Source: Macrococcus sp. DPC7161
GTDB taxonomy: Bacteria; Bacillota; Bacilli; Staphylococcales; Staphylococcaceae
DNA length: 64,000 bases
Direction: 5' to 3'
NCBI RefSeq assembly: GCF_004117835.1
Contig: NZ_SDSC01000001.1
Location: forward strand, 434,001-498,000
In this document: piece by piece, positions 1-10,321 of the stretch
Numbering within the stretch: position 1 is the stretch's first letter
How the letters are laid out: every line of letters starts with the position of its first letter
The notes under the pieces: generated by a model
Databases searched by the model: none
The model's input: only the letters and a program-made list of their open reading frames with translations
What the model was told of the DNA's origin: nothing
Program-made: the position numbers and the translations under genes

Positions 1-2917
1 TGAACTGAATGAGCATCAATTGTTTTTAATCAGTGGTAAAACTGGCTCAGGTAAAACGACGATTTTTGATGCTATGATTTTTAGTTTATATGGAAAAGCA
101 TCAACGGATGCAAGAGATGAAAAGTCTTTGCCAAGTCAATTTGCTGATGAAGCAGAAAAATCATTTTACGTGGCGTTTGAATTTCTATTAAAGGGTAAGC
201 ATTATCGTGTAGAAAGAGATTTGCCAAATTTAAGTGTACCCAAAGCAGGCATTTATGAAATAAAGGCGGATGAAAAAATACCATTAGCCGATTTTAAGAA
301 AAAAACAGAAGTCAAACATAAAATCAATGAGATTATACAACTAGATTTAAATCAATTTAAGCAAATTTTTATTTTACCTCAAGGTGAATTCAAAAGAATG
401 CTTGTTTCATCAAGTAATGATAAATCTCAAATATTAAGTCAATTATTCAATACTGAGCGATTTAAAAGAATAACAGATGCTATAAAAAGACAAGTATCAG
501 AATTACGAGAACAAAGTAAGCAATTGGAATTACAAATGCAAAAAATAATGAAGCTGACACTTTCGAATGATATCCAAGATTATCATGAAGCAAAAACATT
601 ATTAGATACAAAATTAAATGAGAATAACCTTAAATATGAAGTCATCCAGCAAAAGATCAAGCAACTCGAAGAAGAAATTAAAATACATCAAAAGCAGTTG
701 TTAGATGCTGAACAACTTAATCAACAAATTCATTCTTTAAACGAAGTGAAAATGAAACAAAGAAAGATAGAAGCAGATGCTGGATTATTTGAAGAAAATT
801 GTAAACAGAAAATACATTTGAATGATGTAGTACAATATAAATCACTATTAGAAGAACAAAGTAGCTTTATTACACAATTAGAACAACTCAATATTAATAG
901 AAAAAATACTGAAAATGATTTGAACGCTATTCAATTAACGATAGATACGTTAAATAAACAGTTTGCGATAATGGTTGAACAAGAAAAAGAAATAGAAAAG
1001 TTGAATCATTATGTGATTCAAAACAAACTTTTTTTAAGAAAGCCATATGATTGCATAGAAGATAATATTCGTAAAACGAAATCAAAGATAGAAGAACTCA
1101 ATAGAAAAATTATTGAAAGTACTTTTCAGCCTGAAACCATCTCTCAAAACCAACAACTTTTAAATAAATTAACAACTGATAAATTTGAGCTTTTAGATAA
1201 ACAAGATCAACTAAAATCAATTAACAATGAAATCAATCAAAAATTAGCACATTATGAATCTTTAGAAAAAGATATAGATGCATTAAATCAATTAGAAAAT
1301 GAGGTAAAACAAAATCATACCTTATTAGCAGCTGTTGAATCTAAAATAGAAAAGTTGAATCTTGGTCATAATGATTTAAATGAAGAATTGATTCAGCAAA
1401 TGAGGAACGGATTGCAATTAGGACAACGCTGTCCTGTATGTGCTCAAATTGTCACTATTGAAAACAATGATGCATCAAAGGATATTCAACTGCATCATCA
1501 ATTGATGCATGAGTACCAAATGATAAAAGATACGTTGTCAAAATTGGACACGAAAGTTGAACTTAAGAAAGAAAGTATGACAAATGAAGCTTTAACATTA
1601 TCTATTGAAGTAATCACTGATCAAAAAATAAAATTTGAATATAATAGTCAAAAGACACAACAAGATTTATCTACGGTTATTGCTTCAATTTCAAAGATAG
1701 ATTTGGAAATCGTAAATTTGAAAGCAACAATTCAGAAATTAGAGTCTAAAAAAGAATATTTTAATCAACTAAATGATCAGTTGAATATCGAAAAATCAAC
1801 ATTGCAACAACTAGAACATCAATTTCAACAGTTCCAAGATCAATCAGGATATACTTCATATAAACAGTTTTCAAAAAAAATGCATGAAAATGAAACAAAG
1901 ATAGATCAGTATCATAAGCAAAAATTAAAGTTAGATAATGAAATAAAAACTTCACAATCAGAACAAATAAAAATACAAAGTAAAATGGTACAACAAGAGA
2001 GTGAAAGTGACGCTATTAAAAAATGGATTGAAAAACTTTCTTTAAAACTTGATGCTTTTAATATTGAAGACAGTAAATGGTTAGCACTTGATTTAAATGA
2101 AATTCAAAAGGAACTTCAGCGTGTTACAGAATGGGTAGATCAATATGAAAAAGACAAATATGCATTAAATGCACAATTTGATATTTTGAAAGCATATGAA
2201 CATATGTCTATAGTAGAAACAAAACCAATTGAGTCAAAGATAACCGAGTATAATGAGATGTTGAACATTGAAATCGATAAAAAGGACCAATTTATTTCTA
2301 CATTTGCGGTTTTTAAATCTCATTTACAAGAATTTAATTCAGCTTATGAAGTATTTTATAAAAAAGTAAACGAGAAGCAAGATTTGTTCATCCTTGCCGA
2401 CAGTTTTCAAGGAGTTAATGCACATCGTATTAGTTTAGAAGATTATGTATTACAGTACTATTTAGATCAAGTGTTAAAGGAAGCAAATAAGCGACTATTA
2501 AAAATGTCTAACCATCGATACCAACTTGAACGTAAAACTTATGATTTTAAACGTAATCAAAAAAATGGTTTAGAAATTGTTGTTTATGATGTACATAGCA
2601 ATTCCAATAGAGATATAAGCAGTTTATCTGGTGGAGAAACTTTTTTAGCAAGTTTATCCTTGGCACTAGGATTGAGTGATTATGTCAGTCAAACAGCAGG
2701 AGGCATTCAATTTGATGCTGTATTTATTGATGAAGGATTTGGTACGTTAGATAGTGAAACGTTAGATACTGCGATAGAAGCACTGTATGATTTACAAATG
2801 AGTGGGAAAATCGTAGGAATCATATCTCATGTTGAACGTTTAAAAGAACAAATTCCAGCAATATTAAATGTTCAGTCCAATGGCGCTACAAGTCAAACGC
2901 ATTTTGTCGTTAAATAG
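1..2917 (+). CDS. sbcC: Exonuclease subunit SbcC, 5' end cut by the window
   Basis: This is the large ATPase subunit of the SbcCD (Mre11-Rad50-like) nuclease, which cleaves DNA hairpins and protein-blocked ends in the cytoplasm. The reading frame is open to the left edge (frame of base 2), so roughly the first 40 residues are missing; the TTG at 20 lies inside the gene and is not its start. Visible are the Walker A motif GKTGSGKTT near the left edge, long coiled coils, the zinc hook CPVC near base 1435, the ABC signature LSGGETF near 2625 and the Walker B AVFIDEGFG near 2720. This is the full Rad50/SbcC architecture. The partner sbcD is expected just upstream, outside the window. About 970 residues are visible, against roughly 1,010 for staphylococcal SbcC. 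Confidence 0.95.
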   Translation, partial: ELNEHQLFLISGKTGSGKTTIFDAMIFSLYGKASTDARDEKSLPSQFADEAEKSFYVAFEFLLKGKHYRVERDLPNLSVPKAGIYEIKADEKIPLADFKKKTEVKHKINEIIQLDLNQFKQIFILPQGEFKRMLVSSSNDKSQILSQLFNTERFKRITDAIKRQVSELREQSKQLELQMQKIMKLTLSNDIQDYHEAKTLLDTKLNENNLKYEVIQQKIKQLEEEIKIHQKQLLDAEQLNQQIHSLNEVKMKQRKIEADAGLFEENCKQKIHLNDVVQYKSLLEEQSSFITQLEQLNINRKNTENDLNAIQLTIDTLNKQFAIMVEQEKEIEKLNHYVIQNKLFLRKPYDCIEDNIRKTKSKIEELNRKIIESTFQPETISQNQQLLNKLTTDKFELLDKQDQLKSINNEINQKLAHYESLEKDIDALNQLENEVKQNHTLLAAVESKIEKLNLGHNDLNEELIQQMRNGLQLGQRCPVCAQIVTIENNDASKDIQLHHQLMHEYQMIKDTLSKLDTKVELKKESMTNEALTLSIEVITDQKIKFEYNSQKTQQDLSTVIASISKIDLEIVNLKATIQKLESKKEYFNQLNDQLNIEKSTLQQLEHQFQQFQDQSGYTSYKQFSKKMHENETKIDQYHKQKLKLDNEIKTSQSEQIKIQSKMVQQESESDAIKKWIEKLSLKLDAFNIEDSKWLALDLNEIQKELQRVTEWVDQYEKDKYALNAQFDILKAYEHMSIVETKPIESKITEYNEMLNIEIDKKDQFISTFAVFKSHLQEFNSAYEVFYKKVNEKQDLFILADSFQGVNAHRISLEDYVLQYYLDQVLKEANKRLLKMSNHRYQLERKTYDFKRNQKNGLEIVVYDVHSNSNRDISSLSGGETFLASLSLALGLSDYVSQTAGGIQFDAVFIDEGFGTLDSETLDTAIEALYDLQMSGKIVGIISHVERLKEQIPAILNVQSNGATSQTHFVVK

Positions 2918-3004
2918 TTTTCACAAACTCGTCATAAATATATGATAATTCCTATTCATTGCATCAGATATATTTGTTATATTTGACTTTGTAGGAGGGG
3001 AATT

Positions 3005-3622
3005 ATGAAATTAAGATTAATTTTGTCATTATTTTGTATTAGTATCTTATTAATTGCTTGTAGCAACTCAAGATTAGAACCAAAACCGATGTTTGGTAAT
3101 AAAGTCAGTACTTTTGAAGCAACGAATCAATCTGGGAAATCATTTACCAATAAAGATATGAAAGGTAAAGTTTGGATTGCGAACTTTATTTTCACAAATT
3201 GTGAAACAGTTTGTCCTCCGATGTCATTTAATATGAGTCGCGTGATTGACCAATTAGAAAAAGAAGGTGTAAAAGATTTTGGTGTGATAAGTTTTAGTGT
3301 TGACCCAAAACGTGATACTCCGAAAGCATTGCAAGCCTTTAAAAATAAATACAATAATAAAACAAAAAATTGGGAATTGGTCTCTCAATATGATGAAAAG
3401 TTTATTAGGCAATTTGCTGAAGATAACTTTAAAACGATTGTCGTACCGCCAACTAAAGAAAATGACCAAGCTACACATGGTACTTCATTTTATTTAATCG
3501 ATCAAAATGGGGTCGTTATTAAAGATTACGCAGGAAAAGACACAGGAGATAAGAAGTTCCCTAAAGAAGAAATTGTTGAAGATGTAAAAACTTTAATTAA
3601 AGAAGGTCCATATAAGAAGTAA
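3005..3622 (+). CDS. SCO1/SenC-family thioredoxin-like lipoprotein
   Basis: This is a 205-residue lipoprotein of the SCO1/SenC/PrrC family, whose members deliver copper to, or reduce, the CuA site of cytochrome oxidase on the outer face of the membrane. The N-terminus is a lipoprotein signal with lipobox LIAC, so Cys19-20 would be lipidated. The copper/redox motif CETVC lies in NCETVCPPMS at about residues 65-73, and the conserved distal His is in ATHGTSFYLID near residue 157. DPKRDTP, typical of the family, is also present. A GGAGGGG ribosome site precedes the ATG by about 6 bases. It is a single-gene unit closed by the strong hairpin at 3649-3682. The family assignment is firm; the exact client oxidase is inferred. 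Confidence 0.88.
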   Translation: MKLRLILSLFCISILLIACSNSRLEPKPMFGNKVSTFEATNQSGKSFTNKDMKGKVWIANFIFTNCETVCPPMSFNMSRVIDQLEKEGVKDFGVISFSVDPKRDTPKALQAFKNKYNNKTKNWELVSQYDEKFIRQFAEDNFKTIVVPPTKENDQATHGTSFYLIDQNGVVIKDYAGKDTGDKKFPKEEIVEDVKTLIKEGPYKK

Positions 3623-3648
3623 CGAAATATTCAAAACATACATAAATT

Positions 3649-3682
3649 AAACCCGGTTAATCAAAAGATTAACCGGGTTTTT
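3649..3682. terminator. Bidirectional rho-independent terminator
   Basis: A perfect 14-bp stem (3649-3662 with 3667-3680) has an AAAA loop, with T-rich sequence on the right and A-rich on the left. It serves the convergent SCO1-like gene and mscL. Confidence 0.9.
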
Positions 3683-3693
3683 AAATAATAAAA

Positions 3694-4065
3694 TTATTTA
3701 TTTTTTAATAAGTCACGAATTTCAGATAATAATTGTGTATTTTCATCAACTGATTCTTCGATTTCTTCTACTGCTGGTTTCTTACGTGATAATGTGTTGA
3801 TGATTTTCACCATAGCGAAAATTGCAACTGCAACGATTAAGAAGTCGATAATTGATTGAATGAAGACACCATATTTGATACCCTTATATGCCCATTCGCT
3901 TGTGAAATCAGTGTTACCAAAGATTAAAGCAATTAATGGCATAATAACATCTGCTACTAATGATGATACGATTTTACCGAAAGCTGCACCAATAACAACA
4001 GCTACTGCTAAATCTAAGACATTCCCCTTCATAGCAAACTCTTTAAATTCTTTTAATAAAGACAT
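3694..4065 (-). CDS. mscL: Large-conductance mechanosensitive channel MscL
   Basis: The 123-residue product is the pressure-release channel that opens under hypo-osmotic shock and lets solutes leave the cell. The N-terminus [20 protein letters not shown] is the family signature. It is followed by the first membrane helix with the pore-lining [12 protein letters not shown] segment, a periplasm-facing loop, a second helix (about residues 70-90) and a charged C-terminal bundle ending in LRDLLKNK. Length is normal. The start is fixed by AGGAGGTGA about 7 bases upstream on the minus strand. It lies next to a glycine-betaine type carrier, so the pair covers both directions of osmotic stress, though from opposite strands. 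Confidence 0.96.
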   Translation of the reverse strand: MSLLKEFKEFAMKGNVLDLAVAVVIGAAFGKIVSSLVADVIMPLIALIFGNTDFTSEWAYKGIKYGVFIQSIIDFLIVAVAIFAMVKIINTLSRKKPAVEEIEESVDENTQLLSEIRDLLKNK

Positions 4066-4236
4066 GTATAGTCACCTCCTGTGTTAATAGTTAAATTGTA
4101 CGGGCTATAAAGAGAAAATGCAATATGTTTTTTGAAATATTTATTAAAATTAAATAAAAAATATAACAATATTTAATTATATAAGTTGCGATTTAATGAA
4201 TAATTAAAGAAATTTACAAAAAATTTTCAAAACGAT

Positions 4237-4261
4237 GTTTAATCGAAAAGATTACGGGTAT
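4237..4261 (+). promoter_or_regulatory. SigB-type promoter before the BCCT carrier
   Basis: GTTTAA (4237-4242), a 13-base spacer and GGGTAT (4256-4261) match the general-stress sigma factor consensus (GTTTAA-N12-15-GGGTAT) exactly. The predicted transcript would have a leader of about 95 bases before the ATG at 4366. Confidence 0.75.
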
Positions 4262-4365
4262 AAATAGTATTGGCTTTAAAGTATCTATGAATTATGTTAA
4301 AGTAAATATTTTAAATGAATGGATACTTTTAGTTCATTTTATATGTAATATGAAAGGAGAATTAT

Positions 4366-5946
4366 ATGCAATCAAGTAAGAAAGTCACAAATGTGTTTTA
4401 TTATGCATTATTGTTAGTGTTGATTACAGTTGTTCTAGGCGTTATCAATCCTACAAAATTTAGTGAGATAACTGGTGCAATTAACACTTGGATCACAACA
4501 ACATTCGGTTGGTATTATGTCATCATTACTTCAATTTTTGTTTTTGCATGTCTATTTTTGATTTTAAGTCCTATAGGAAAGTTAAAGTTAGGAAGACCTA
4601 GTGATAAGCCTGAATTTAATACAATTTCATGGTTTGCGATGTTATTTTCAGCTGGTATGGGAATTGGTCTTGTCTTTTGGGGTGCAAGTGAACCGATGAG
4701 TCACTTTATGACACCACCATCTACGGATCCACATACTAATGAATCAATGAAAGAAGCTATGAGATATACTTTCTTTCACTGGGGATTTCATGCTTGGGCC
4801 ATATATGGCATTGTCGCATTAAGCTTAGCTTACTTCCAATTTAGAAGAGGAGAAAAAGGTTTATTATCAAAAACTTTAAGACCATTGTTTGGTGATAAAG
4901 TTGATGGTACTTTAGGAATCATTATTGATGTACTTGCAGTATTTGCAACAGTAGTCGGTGTTGCAGTTTCATTAGGGATGGGTGCTCAGCAGATCAATGG
5001 TGGTTTACATTATTTATTTAATGTTCCGAATTCATTTAGTATTAAAGTAATCATTATTATTATTGTTACAATTTTATTCTTAGCAAGTGCTTGGAGTGGA
5101 TTAAGTAAAGGGATTCAAATTTTAAGTAATGCAAATATCGCTATTGCGACATTACTTTTATTCGCTGTATTATTTATTGGACCAACTATTTTAATTTTAA
5201 ATATGTTCTCAACTTCAATGGGAGATTTGTTCCAAAACTTTTTAAGTATGAGTTTTGATGCGGCCCCATTAAATCAAGAAAAGCGTACTTGGATGAATAG
5301 TTGGACAATTTATTATTGGGGTTGGTGGATGAGTTGGAGCCCGTTTGTAGGTATATTTATTGCACGTGTTTCTAAAGGAAGAACTATCCGCGAGTTCTTA
5401 TTAGGTGTGCTATTAGTACCAGCATTAATTTCATTCTTATGGTTCAGTGTATTTGGTGTTACAGGTATTGAAGCATTAAAAGATTACCCATCAATTGGAA
5501 AAATGGTCGTTGAGACACAATTGTTTGCAGTATTTAAACATATGCCAATGGGTCTTGGACTTTCATTGATCGCACTTGTATTGATTTGTACATTCTTCAT
5601 CACGTCAGCAGACTCTGCAACGTTTGTATTAGGAATGCAATCAACAGATGGCTCATTAGAACCATCGAATAAAATAAAAGTAATTTGGGGACTAGCACAA
5701 AGTTTAATTGCGATTGTATTATTATTTGCAGGTGGTTTACAAGCATTGCAAAGTGCGGCAATTATCGTTGCATTCCCATTTTCGTTCATCTTATTGATGA
5801 TGCTATTTTCATTGTATAAAGATGGTAATGCTGAACGTATGCGTATAGGTTTAACATTAAAACCAGATAAGCGATTTAGAAAAGGCTATAAAGAACCTGT
5901 TAAAGAAAATTCAAACACAATTACAAATTCAAATCCTGTTAAATAG
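4366..5946 (+). CDS. opuD2: BCCT-family glycine betaine/choline-type transporter (OpuD2-like)
   Basis: The 526-residue carrier is a sodium- or proton-coupled uptake system for compatible solutes (glycine betaine, possibly choline or carnitine) in the cytoplasmic membrane. It has the twelve-helix BCCT pattern. The glycine-rich segment AGMGIGLVFWGASEP is at about residues 98-112, and the tryptophan-rich stretch with YYWGWWMSWSPFVGIFIAR (near residues 316-335) forms the quaternary-ammonium binding box. The hydrophilic C-tail is rich in Lys and Asn. AAAGGAG lies about 7 bases before ATG. The position beside acnA and mscL matches S. aureus opuD2. The upstream SigB promoter fits osmotic induction. 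Substrate choice cannot be read from sequence alone. Confidence 0.92.
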   Translation: MQSSKKVTNVFYYALLLVLITVVLGVINPTKFSEITGAINTWITTTFGWYYVIITSIFVFACLFLILSPIGKLKLGRPSDKPEFNTISWFAMLFSAGMGIGLVFWGASEPMSHFMTPPSTDPHTNESMKEAMRYTFFHWGFHAWAIYGIVALSLAYFQFRRGEKGLLSKTLRPLFGDKVDGTLGIIIDVLAVFATVVGVAVSLGMGAQQINGGLHYLFNVPNSFSIKVIIIIIVTILFLASAWSGLSKGIQILSNANIAIATLLLFAVLFIGPTILILNMFSTSMGDLFQNFLSMSFDAAPLNQEKRTWMNSWTIYYWGWWMSWSPFVGIFIARVSKGRTIREFLLGVLLVPALISFLWFSVFGVTGIEALKDYPSIGKMVVETQLFAVFKHMPMGLGLSLIALVLICTFFITSADSATFVLGMQSTDGSLEPSNKIKVIWGLAQSLIAIVLLFAGGLQALQSAAIIVAFPFSFILLMMLFSLYKDGNAERMRIGLTLKPDKRFRKGYKEPVKENSNTITNSNPVK

Positions 5947-5955
5947 TTAAAGTAG

Positions 5956-5984
5956 ATGTGCACTGAAAAAGTGCACATTTTTTT
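5956..5984 (+). terminator. Terminator after the BCCT carrier
   Basis: An 8-bp stem ATGTGCAC/GTGCACAT (5956-5963, 5971-5978) is followed by six T. Confidence 0.85.
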
Positions 5985-6032
5985 GTTTAATATATTGTAA
6001 AATTGCTAGCATAGAATTATGATACTTAAGAG

Positions 6033-7361
6033 GTGAAAATCATTAAAAAAATACAATATAGAAATCCATACAGTATCATTTTACTAAGTTTTCTTTTGTT
6101 CTTAATTATTGGTAGTATTTTGTTATATTTGCCTATTTCTCAAAAAAAACCAACAGATTTTATAGATTGTTTATTTATTGCTACGAGTGCTTTTACCGTA
6201 ACAGGGCTAGCTTCAATAGATATCACACAAAATTTTAATTATGTCGGGCTTACTGTAATTATGTTTTTAATTCAAATGGGTGGATTAGGAATTGTGACAC
6301 TTGCGATTGTTGTATTTATGATGCTTGGTAAAAAAGTAGGATTTAAAAATCGTTTTTTAGTTGCTGAGGCTCTGAATCAAGGAAGTTTTGGTGGCATTAT
6401 TAAATTAGTTAAATATTTATTTTTTATCAGTATTTCAATCGAATTATTAGGTGCAATCATTCTTGCATGTGAATGGGTACCTGATCTAGGTGTTAAGAAA
6501 GGTTTATATAATAGTATATTTACAGCAGTGAGTGCATTCAATAATGCAGGATTTGCTTTACATTCAGATAACCTTATTCCTTATCAAACGAACCCAATTG
6601 TTAATTTTGTGATAACAAGTTTGATTATTTTAGGTGGTTTAGGATTTACAGTAATGATTGATGTGACTAAGAAGAAATCTTTTAAATCTTGGAAGGTTCA
6701 GACGAAAGTCATGGTTATTACGACATTTATAGTGAACGTATTGGCAACAGTTATATTATTTTTATTAGAACATAATAATTTAAAAACAATTGGACAATTT
6801 AGTACATTTGACCAGTGGCAAATGAGTTATTTTCAAGCCATTACAACGAGAACAGCTGGTTTTAATACGATAGATATTGGCAGTTTAAATAATGACTCTA
6901 TATTAGTGATGATGTTATTGATGTTTATTGGCGGCGGATCAACCTCTACTGCTGGTGGTATTAAATTGACAACGATGGTAATCATTTTATTTGGTACATT
7001 AAGCTTTATACGTCAACAAGATGAAATAGTAATATTTAAGCGCGCAATTGATATCAAATATTTAATAAGAAGTTTTGCAATTGTCGTACTTAGTTTTATT
7101 ATGATTTTTATAATTACATTTTTCTTAGTACTGGTTGAACCGGATAAACAATTTATTGCGCTCTTTTTTGAGGTAGTTTCAGCTTTTGGTACTGTTGGTT
7201 TAACACTTGGCATTACTACAAAGTTATCCGTCATCGGTAAGTTATTAGTTATACTTATGATGATGATCGGGAAAATTGGTGTCTTAACAATTGTCTTAAC
7301 ATTCTCTAGACCTAGAAAACAGTTGTATTATCACCCTAAAGAAGATATTTTAGTCGGTTAA
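6033..7361 (+). CDS. Ktr/Trk-type potassium uptake channel subunit (KtrB/KtrD-like)
   Basis: The membrane subunit of a Ktr potassium uptake system, 442 residues if read from the GTG. The four P-loop repeats of the SKT superfamily are visible: TVTGLAS, NNAGFALH, TRTAGFN and GTVGLTLG, each with the filter glycine. Long hydrophobic helices flank each loop. No KtrA/KtrC regulatory subunit is nearby, as is usual in staphylococci, where a distant ktrC serves several channels. The start is ambiguous. GTG at 6033 sits inside the sequence AAGAGGTG that would serve as ribosome site, and an in-frame stop at 6027 excludes anything upstream. The ATT at 6042 has better spacing. No in-frame ATG exists near the 5' end. 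Confidence 0.9.
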   Translation: MKIIKKIQYRNPYSIILLSFLLFLIIGSILLYLPISQKKPTDFIDCLFIATSAFTVTGLASIDITQNFNYVGLTVIMFLIQMGGLGIVTLAIVVFMMLGKKVGFKNRFLVAEALNQGSFGGIIKLVKYLFFISISIELLGAIILACEWVPDLGVKKGLYNSIFTAVSAFNNAGFALHSDNLIPYQTNPIVNFVITSLIILGGLGFTVMIDVTKKKSFKSWKVQTKVMVITTFIVNVLATVILFLLEHNNLKTIGQFSTFDQWQMSYFQAITTRTAGFNTIDIGSLNNDSILVMMLLMFIGGGSTSTAGGIKLTTMVIILFGTLSFIRQQDEIVIFKRAIDIKYLIRSFAIVVLSFIMIFIITFFLVLVEPDKQFIALFFEVVSAFGTVGLTLGITTKLSVIGKLLVILMMMIGKIGVLTIVLTFSRPRKQLYYHPKEDILVG

Positions 7362-7386
7362 AGATCACAGAGATGTGATCTTTTTT
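7361..7386 (+). terminator. Terminator after the Ktr gene
   Basis: Stem AAGATCACA/TGTGATCTT (7361-7369, 7374-7382) is followed by a T run. Confidence 0.85.
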
Positions 7387-7445
7387 GTTATAAGTAAAAC
7401 TTATAGATAACGATTGATTATTATGAATGTGCTAAGGCTACAAGT

Positions 7446-7459
7446 TCAAAGCGTTTTCA
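7446..7459 (+). promoter_or_regulatory. Catabolite-responsive element (cre) before acnA
   Basis: TCAAAGCGTTTTCA matches the CcpA cre consensus TGNAARCGNWWWCA at every defined position except the second. It is centred about 48 bases before the acnA start. CcpA repression of TCA-cycle genes under glucose is established for Gram-positive bacteria; binding here is inferred. Confidence 0.6.
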
Positions 7460-7500
7460 TGTAAAATGGTTTTGTAAAGAAAATTCATGGGGGGAACAAA

Positions 7501-10209
7501 ATGAATTCAAATTTAAAAGACGTATCAAAAAAGCAATTTGAGCTAAATGGTAAATCTTATACATTTTATAGCTTAAAGTCATTAGAAGAATTAGGTTTAG
7601 GGGAAATTAGTAAATTACCATATTCTATTCGTGTGTTATTAGAATCTGTTTTACGTCAATACGATGGACGTGTGATTAATGAAGAGCACATTAAACATTT
7701 AGTAAAATGGGGTAAACAAAACGATCCGAACGCAGAAGTGCCATTTAAACCATCTCGCGTTATTTTACAAGATTTTACTGGTGTACCTGCTGTAGTAGAT
7801 TTAGCATCTTTACGTAAAGCAATGGATGACGTTGGTGGAGATGTGACAAAAATCAATCCAGAAGTACCAGTAGACTTAGTTATTGACCACTCAGTACAAG
7901 TTGATGTTTATGGGCAAACATCTGCCTTACAAAAAAATATGGAATTAGAATTTGAACGTAACCAAGAACGTTATCAATTTTTAAACTGGGCAACGAAAGC
8001 ATTTGATAATTATCGTGCAGTACCACCAGCGACTGGTATTGTTCACCAAGTTAACTTAGAATATTTAGCAAATGTTGTACATGTTCGTGACATTGATGGA
8101 GAACAAGTTGCATTCCCAGATACTTTAGTAGGTACAGACTCACATACAACAATGATTAATGGTATTGGTGTATTAGGATGGGGTGTTGGTGGTATAGAAG
8201 CTGAAGCTGGCATGCTTGGACAACCTTCATATTTCCCTGTACCTGAAGTAATCGGTGTGAAATTAACAAATGAATTGCCAGAAGGAACTACAGCGACAGA
8301 CTTAGCTCTACGTGTGACACAAGTTTTACGTCAAAAAGGTGTTGTAGGTAAGTTTGTAGAATTCTTCGGTCCAGGTGTAGAGAAGTTACCTTTAGCTGAC
8401 CGTGCTACAATTGCGAATATGGCGCCTGAATATGGTGCGACTTGTGGTTTCTTCCCAGTAGATGAAGAATCTTTAAATTATTTAACTTTAACTGGTCGCG
8501 ACCAAGAACACGTACAAGTTGTAAAAGCTTATTTAGAAAACAACGATATGTTCTTTACTGCTGATAAAGAAGAGCCTGTCTACACGGATGTTGTTGAATT
8601 AGATTTATCTACAGTTGAAGCATCATTATCTGGTCCGAAACGTCCTCAAGATTTAATTAAATTAAGTGATATGCAATCTGAATTTGTTAAATCTGTAACA
8701 GCACCAGCGGGTAACCAAGGCCATGGATTTAAGAAAGACGAATTTGACAAAAAATCAATCGTTAACTTTAAAGATGGTAAACAAGTTGAAATGAAAACAG
8801 GTGATATCGCAATTGCTGCGATTACATCATGTACAAATACGTCTAACCCTTATGTAATGTTAGGTGCAGGTTTAGTGGCTAAAAAAGCAGTAGAAAAAGG
8901 ACTTGTTGTACCAGCATTTGTTAAAACATCATTGGCTCCTGGTTCAAAAGTAGTTACAGGTTACTTAGAAGCATCAGGTTTACAAAAATATTTAGATCAA
9001 TTAGGATTTGATACTGTAGGTTATGGATGTACAACATGTATCGGTAACTCTGGTCCATTATTACCTGAAATCGAAGAAGCCATTATAAAAGAAGATTTAT
9101 TAGTGACTTCAGTATTATCTGGTAACCGTAACTTTGAAGGTCGTATTCACCCACTTGTGAAAGCGAACTATTTAGCATCACCACAATTGGTTGTTGCTTA
9201 TGCATTAGCAGGTACAGTAAATATTGATTTACAAAACGATCCAATTGGCCGCAGTACGGATGGCACAGATGTGTATTTAAAAGACATTTGGCCAACAATT
9301 GATGAAGTAAAAGATGTAGTACAATCTGTAGTAACACCTGAATTATTCCGTAAAGAATATGATGCAGTATTTGAATCAAATGCATTATGGAATAAAATTG
9401 AATCAACGGATCAACCATTATATGACTTTGATCCAAAATCTACATACATTCAAAACCCAACATTCTTCCAAGGTTTATCTGCTGAACCAGGCATTATAGA
9501 GCCGTTAAAAGATTTAGCAGTAATGGGTAAATTCGGAGACTCTGTAACAACAGACCATATTTCTCCAGCGGGTGCAATTGGTAAAGATACGCCTGCAGGT
9601 AAATATTTACAAGAACATGGTGTTGCAATTAGAGACTTTAACTCTTATGGTTCACGTCGTGGTAACCATGAAGTCATGATGCGAGGTACATTTGCAAATA
9701 TTCGTATCAAAAACCAAATTGCGCCTGGTACTGAAGGTGGATTCACTACTTACTGGCCAACTGGTGAAATTATGCCAATTTATGATGCATGTATGAAATA
9801 CCAAGCAGATGGCAAAGGTTTAGTTGTATTAGCTGGAAATGACTACGGTATGGGATCAAGTCGTGACTGGGCAGCTAAAGGAACAAATCTATTAGGTGTG
9901 AAAACAGTGATTGCACAAAGTTATGAACGTATTCACCGTTCAAACTTAGTGATGATGGGTGTATTACCATTACAATTCCAAAAAGGTGAATCAGCTGACA
10001 AATTAGGCCTTGATGGTTCTGAAACATTCTCAGTAGAAGTAACTGAACTTGTTAAACCACGTGATTTAGTAAAAGTGACTGCGACTAAAACAGATGGTTC
10101 AGTGGTTGAATTTGAAGCGATTGCACGATTTGACTCTGAAGTTGAATTAGATTACTATCGACACGGTGGTATTTTACAAATGGTATTACGTAATAAATTA
10201 GCGCAATAA
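7501..10209 (+). CDS. acnA: Aconitate hydratase AcnA
   Basis: This aconitase interconverts citrate and isocitrate in the TCA cycle. At 902 residues it has the full length of bacterial aconitase A (IRP1-like). The [4Fe-4S] ligands are visible: one Cys in [12 protein letters not shown] (about residue 445) and two in [13 protein letters not shown] (about residues 511-514). Early active-site sequence [21 protein letters not shown] (about 217-237, quoted loosely) and late swivel-domain motifs [10 protein letters not shown] and [16 protein letters not shown] are intact. A run of G ending 6 bases before ATG is the ribosome site. The gene stands alone, with a cre-like operator upstream and its own terminator. 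Apo-aconitases of this class also bind RNA; whether this one does is unknown. Confidence 0.98.
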   Translation: MNSNLKDVSKKQFELNGKSYTFYSLKSLEELGLGEISKLPYSIRVLLESVLRQYDGRVINEEHIKHLVKWGKQNDPNAEVPFKPSRVILQDFTGVPAVVDLASLRKAMDDVGGDVTKINPEVPVDLVIDHSVQVDVYGQTSALQKNMELEFERNQERYQFLNWATKAFDNYRAVPPATGIVHQVNLEYLANVVHVRDIDGEQVAFPDTLVGTDSHTTMINGIGVLGWGVGGIEAEAGMLGQPSYFPVPEVIGVKLTNELPEGTTATDLALRVTQVLRQKGVVGKFVEFFGPGVEKLPLADRATIANMAPEYGATCGFFPVDEESLNYLTLTGRDQEHVQVVKAYLENNDMFFTADKEEPVYTDVVELDLSTVEASLSGPKRPQDLIKLSDMQSEFVKSVTAPAGNQGHGFKKDEFDKKSIVNFKDGKQVEMKTGDIAIAAITSCTNTSNPYVMLGAGLVAKKAVEKGLVVPAFVKTSLAPGSKVVTGYLEASGLQKYLDQLGFDTVGYGCTTCIGNSGPLLPEIEEAIIKEDLLVTSVLSGNRNFEGRIHPLVKANYLASPQLVVAYALAGTVNIDLQNDPIGRSTDGTDVYLKDIWPTIDEVKDVVQSVVTPELFRKEYDAVFESNALWNKIESTDQPLYDFDPKSTYIQNPTFFQGLSAEPGIIEPLKDLAVMGKFGDSVTTDHISPAGAIGKDTPAGKYLQEHGVAIRDFNSYGSRRGNHEVMMRGTFANIRIKNQIAPGTEGGFTTYWPTGEIMPIYDACMKYQADGKGLVVLAGNDYGMGSSRDWAAKGTNLLGVKTVIAQSYERIHRSNLVMMGVLPLQFQKGESADKLGLDGSETFSVEVTELVKPRDLVKVTATKTDGSVVEFEAIARFDSEVELDYYRHGGILQMVLRNKLAQ

Positions 10210-10249
10210 ATGTTAGATATTATCACATAATAATAGCCTAATCTTATTA

Positions 10250-10286
10250 GAGAGTGAGACTTTGATGTCTCACTCTCATTATTTTT
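10250..10286 (+). terminator. Terminator after acnA
   Basis: Perfect 11-bp stem GAGAGTGAGAC/GTCTCACTCTC (10250-10260, 10267-10277), followed by ATTATTTTT. Confidence 0.85.
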
Positions 10287-10321
10287 GGTACAATAGAATT
10301 ATCAATCATCAGAGGTGCTTT

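Noticed and set aside
20..22. TTG at 20 as start of SbcC
   Set aside because: It precedes the Walker A by too few residues; the frame is open to the left edge, so the true start is outside the window.
5484..5789. 101-codon minus-strand frame inside the BCCT carrier gene
   Set aside because: Shadow of conserved membrane helices on the other strand.
9083..9436. 117-codon minus-strand frame inside acnA
   Set aside because: Antisense to highly conserved aconitase codons; low-complexity His/Leu/Gln composition typical of shadow frames.
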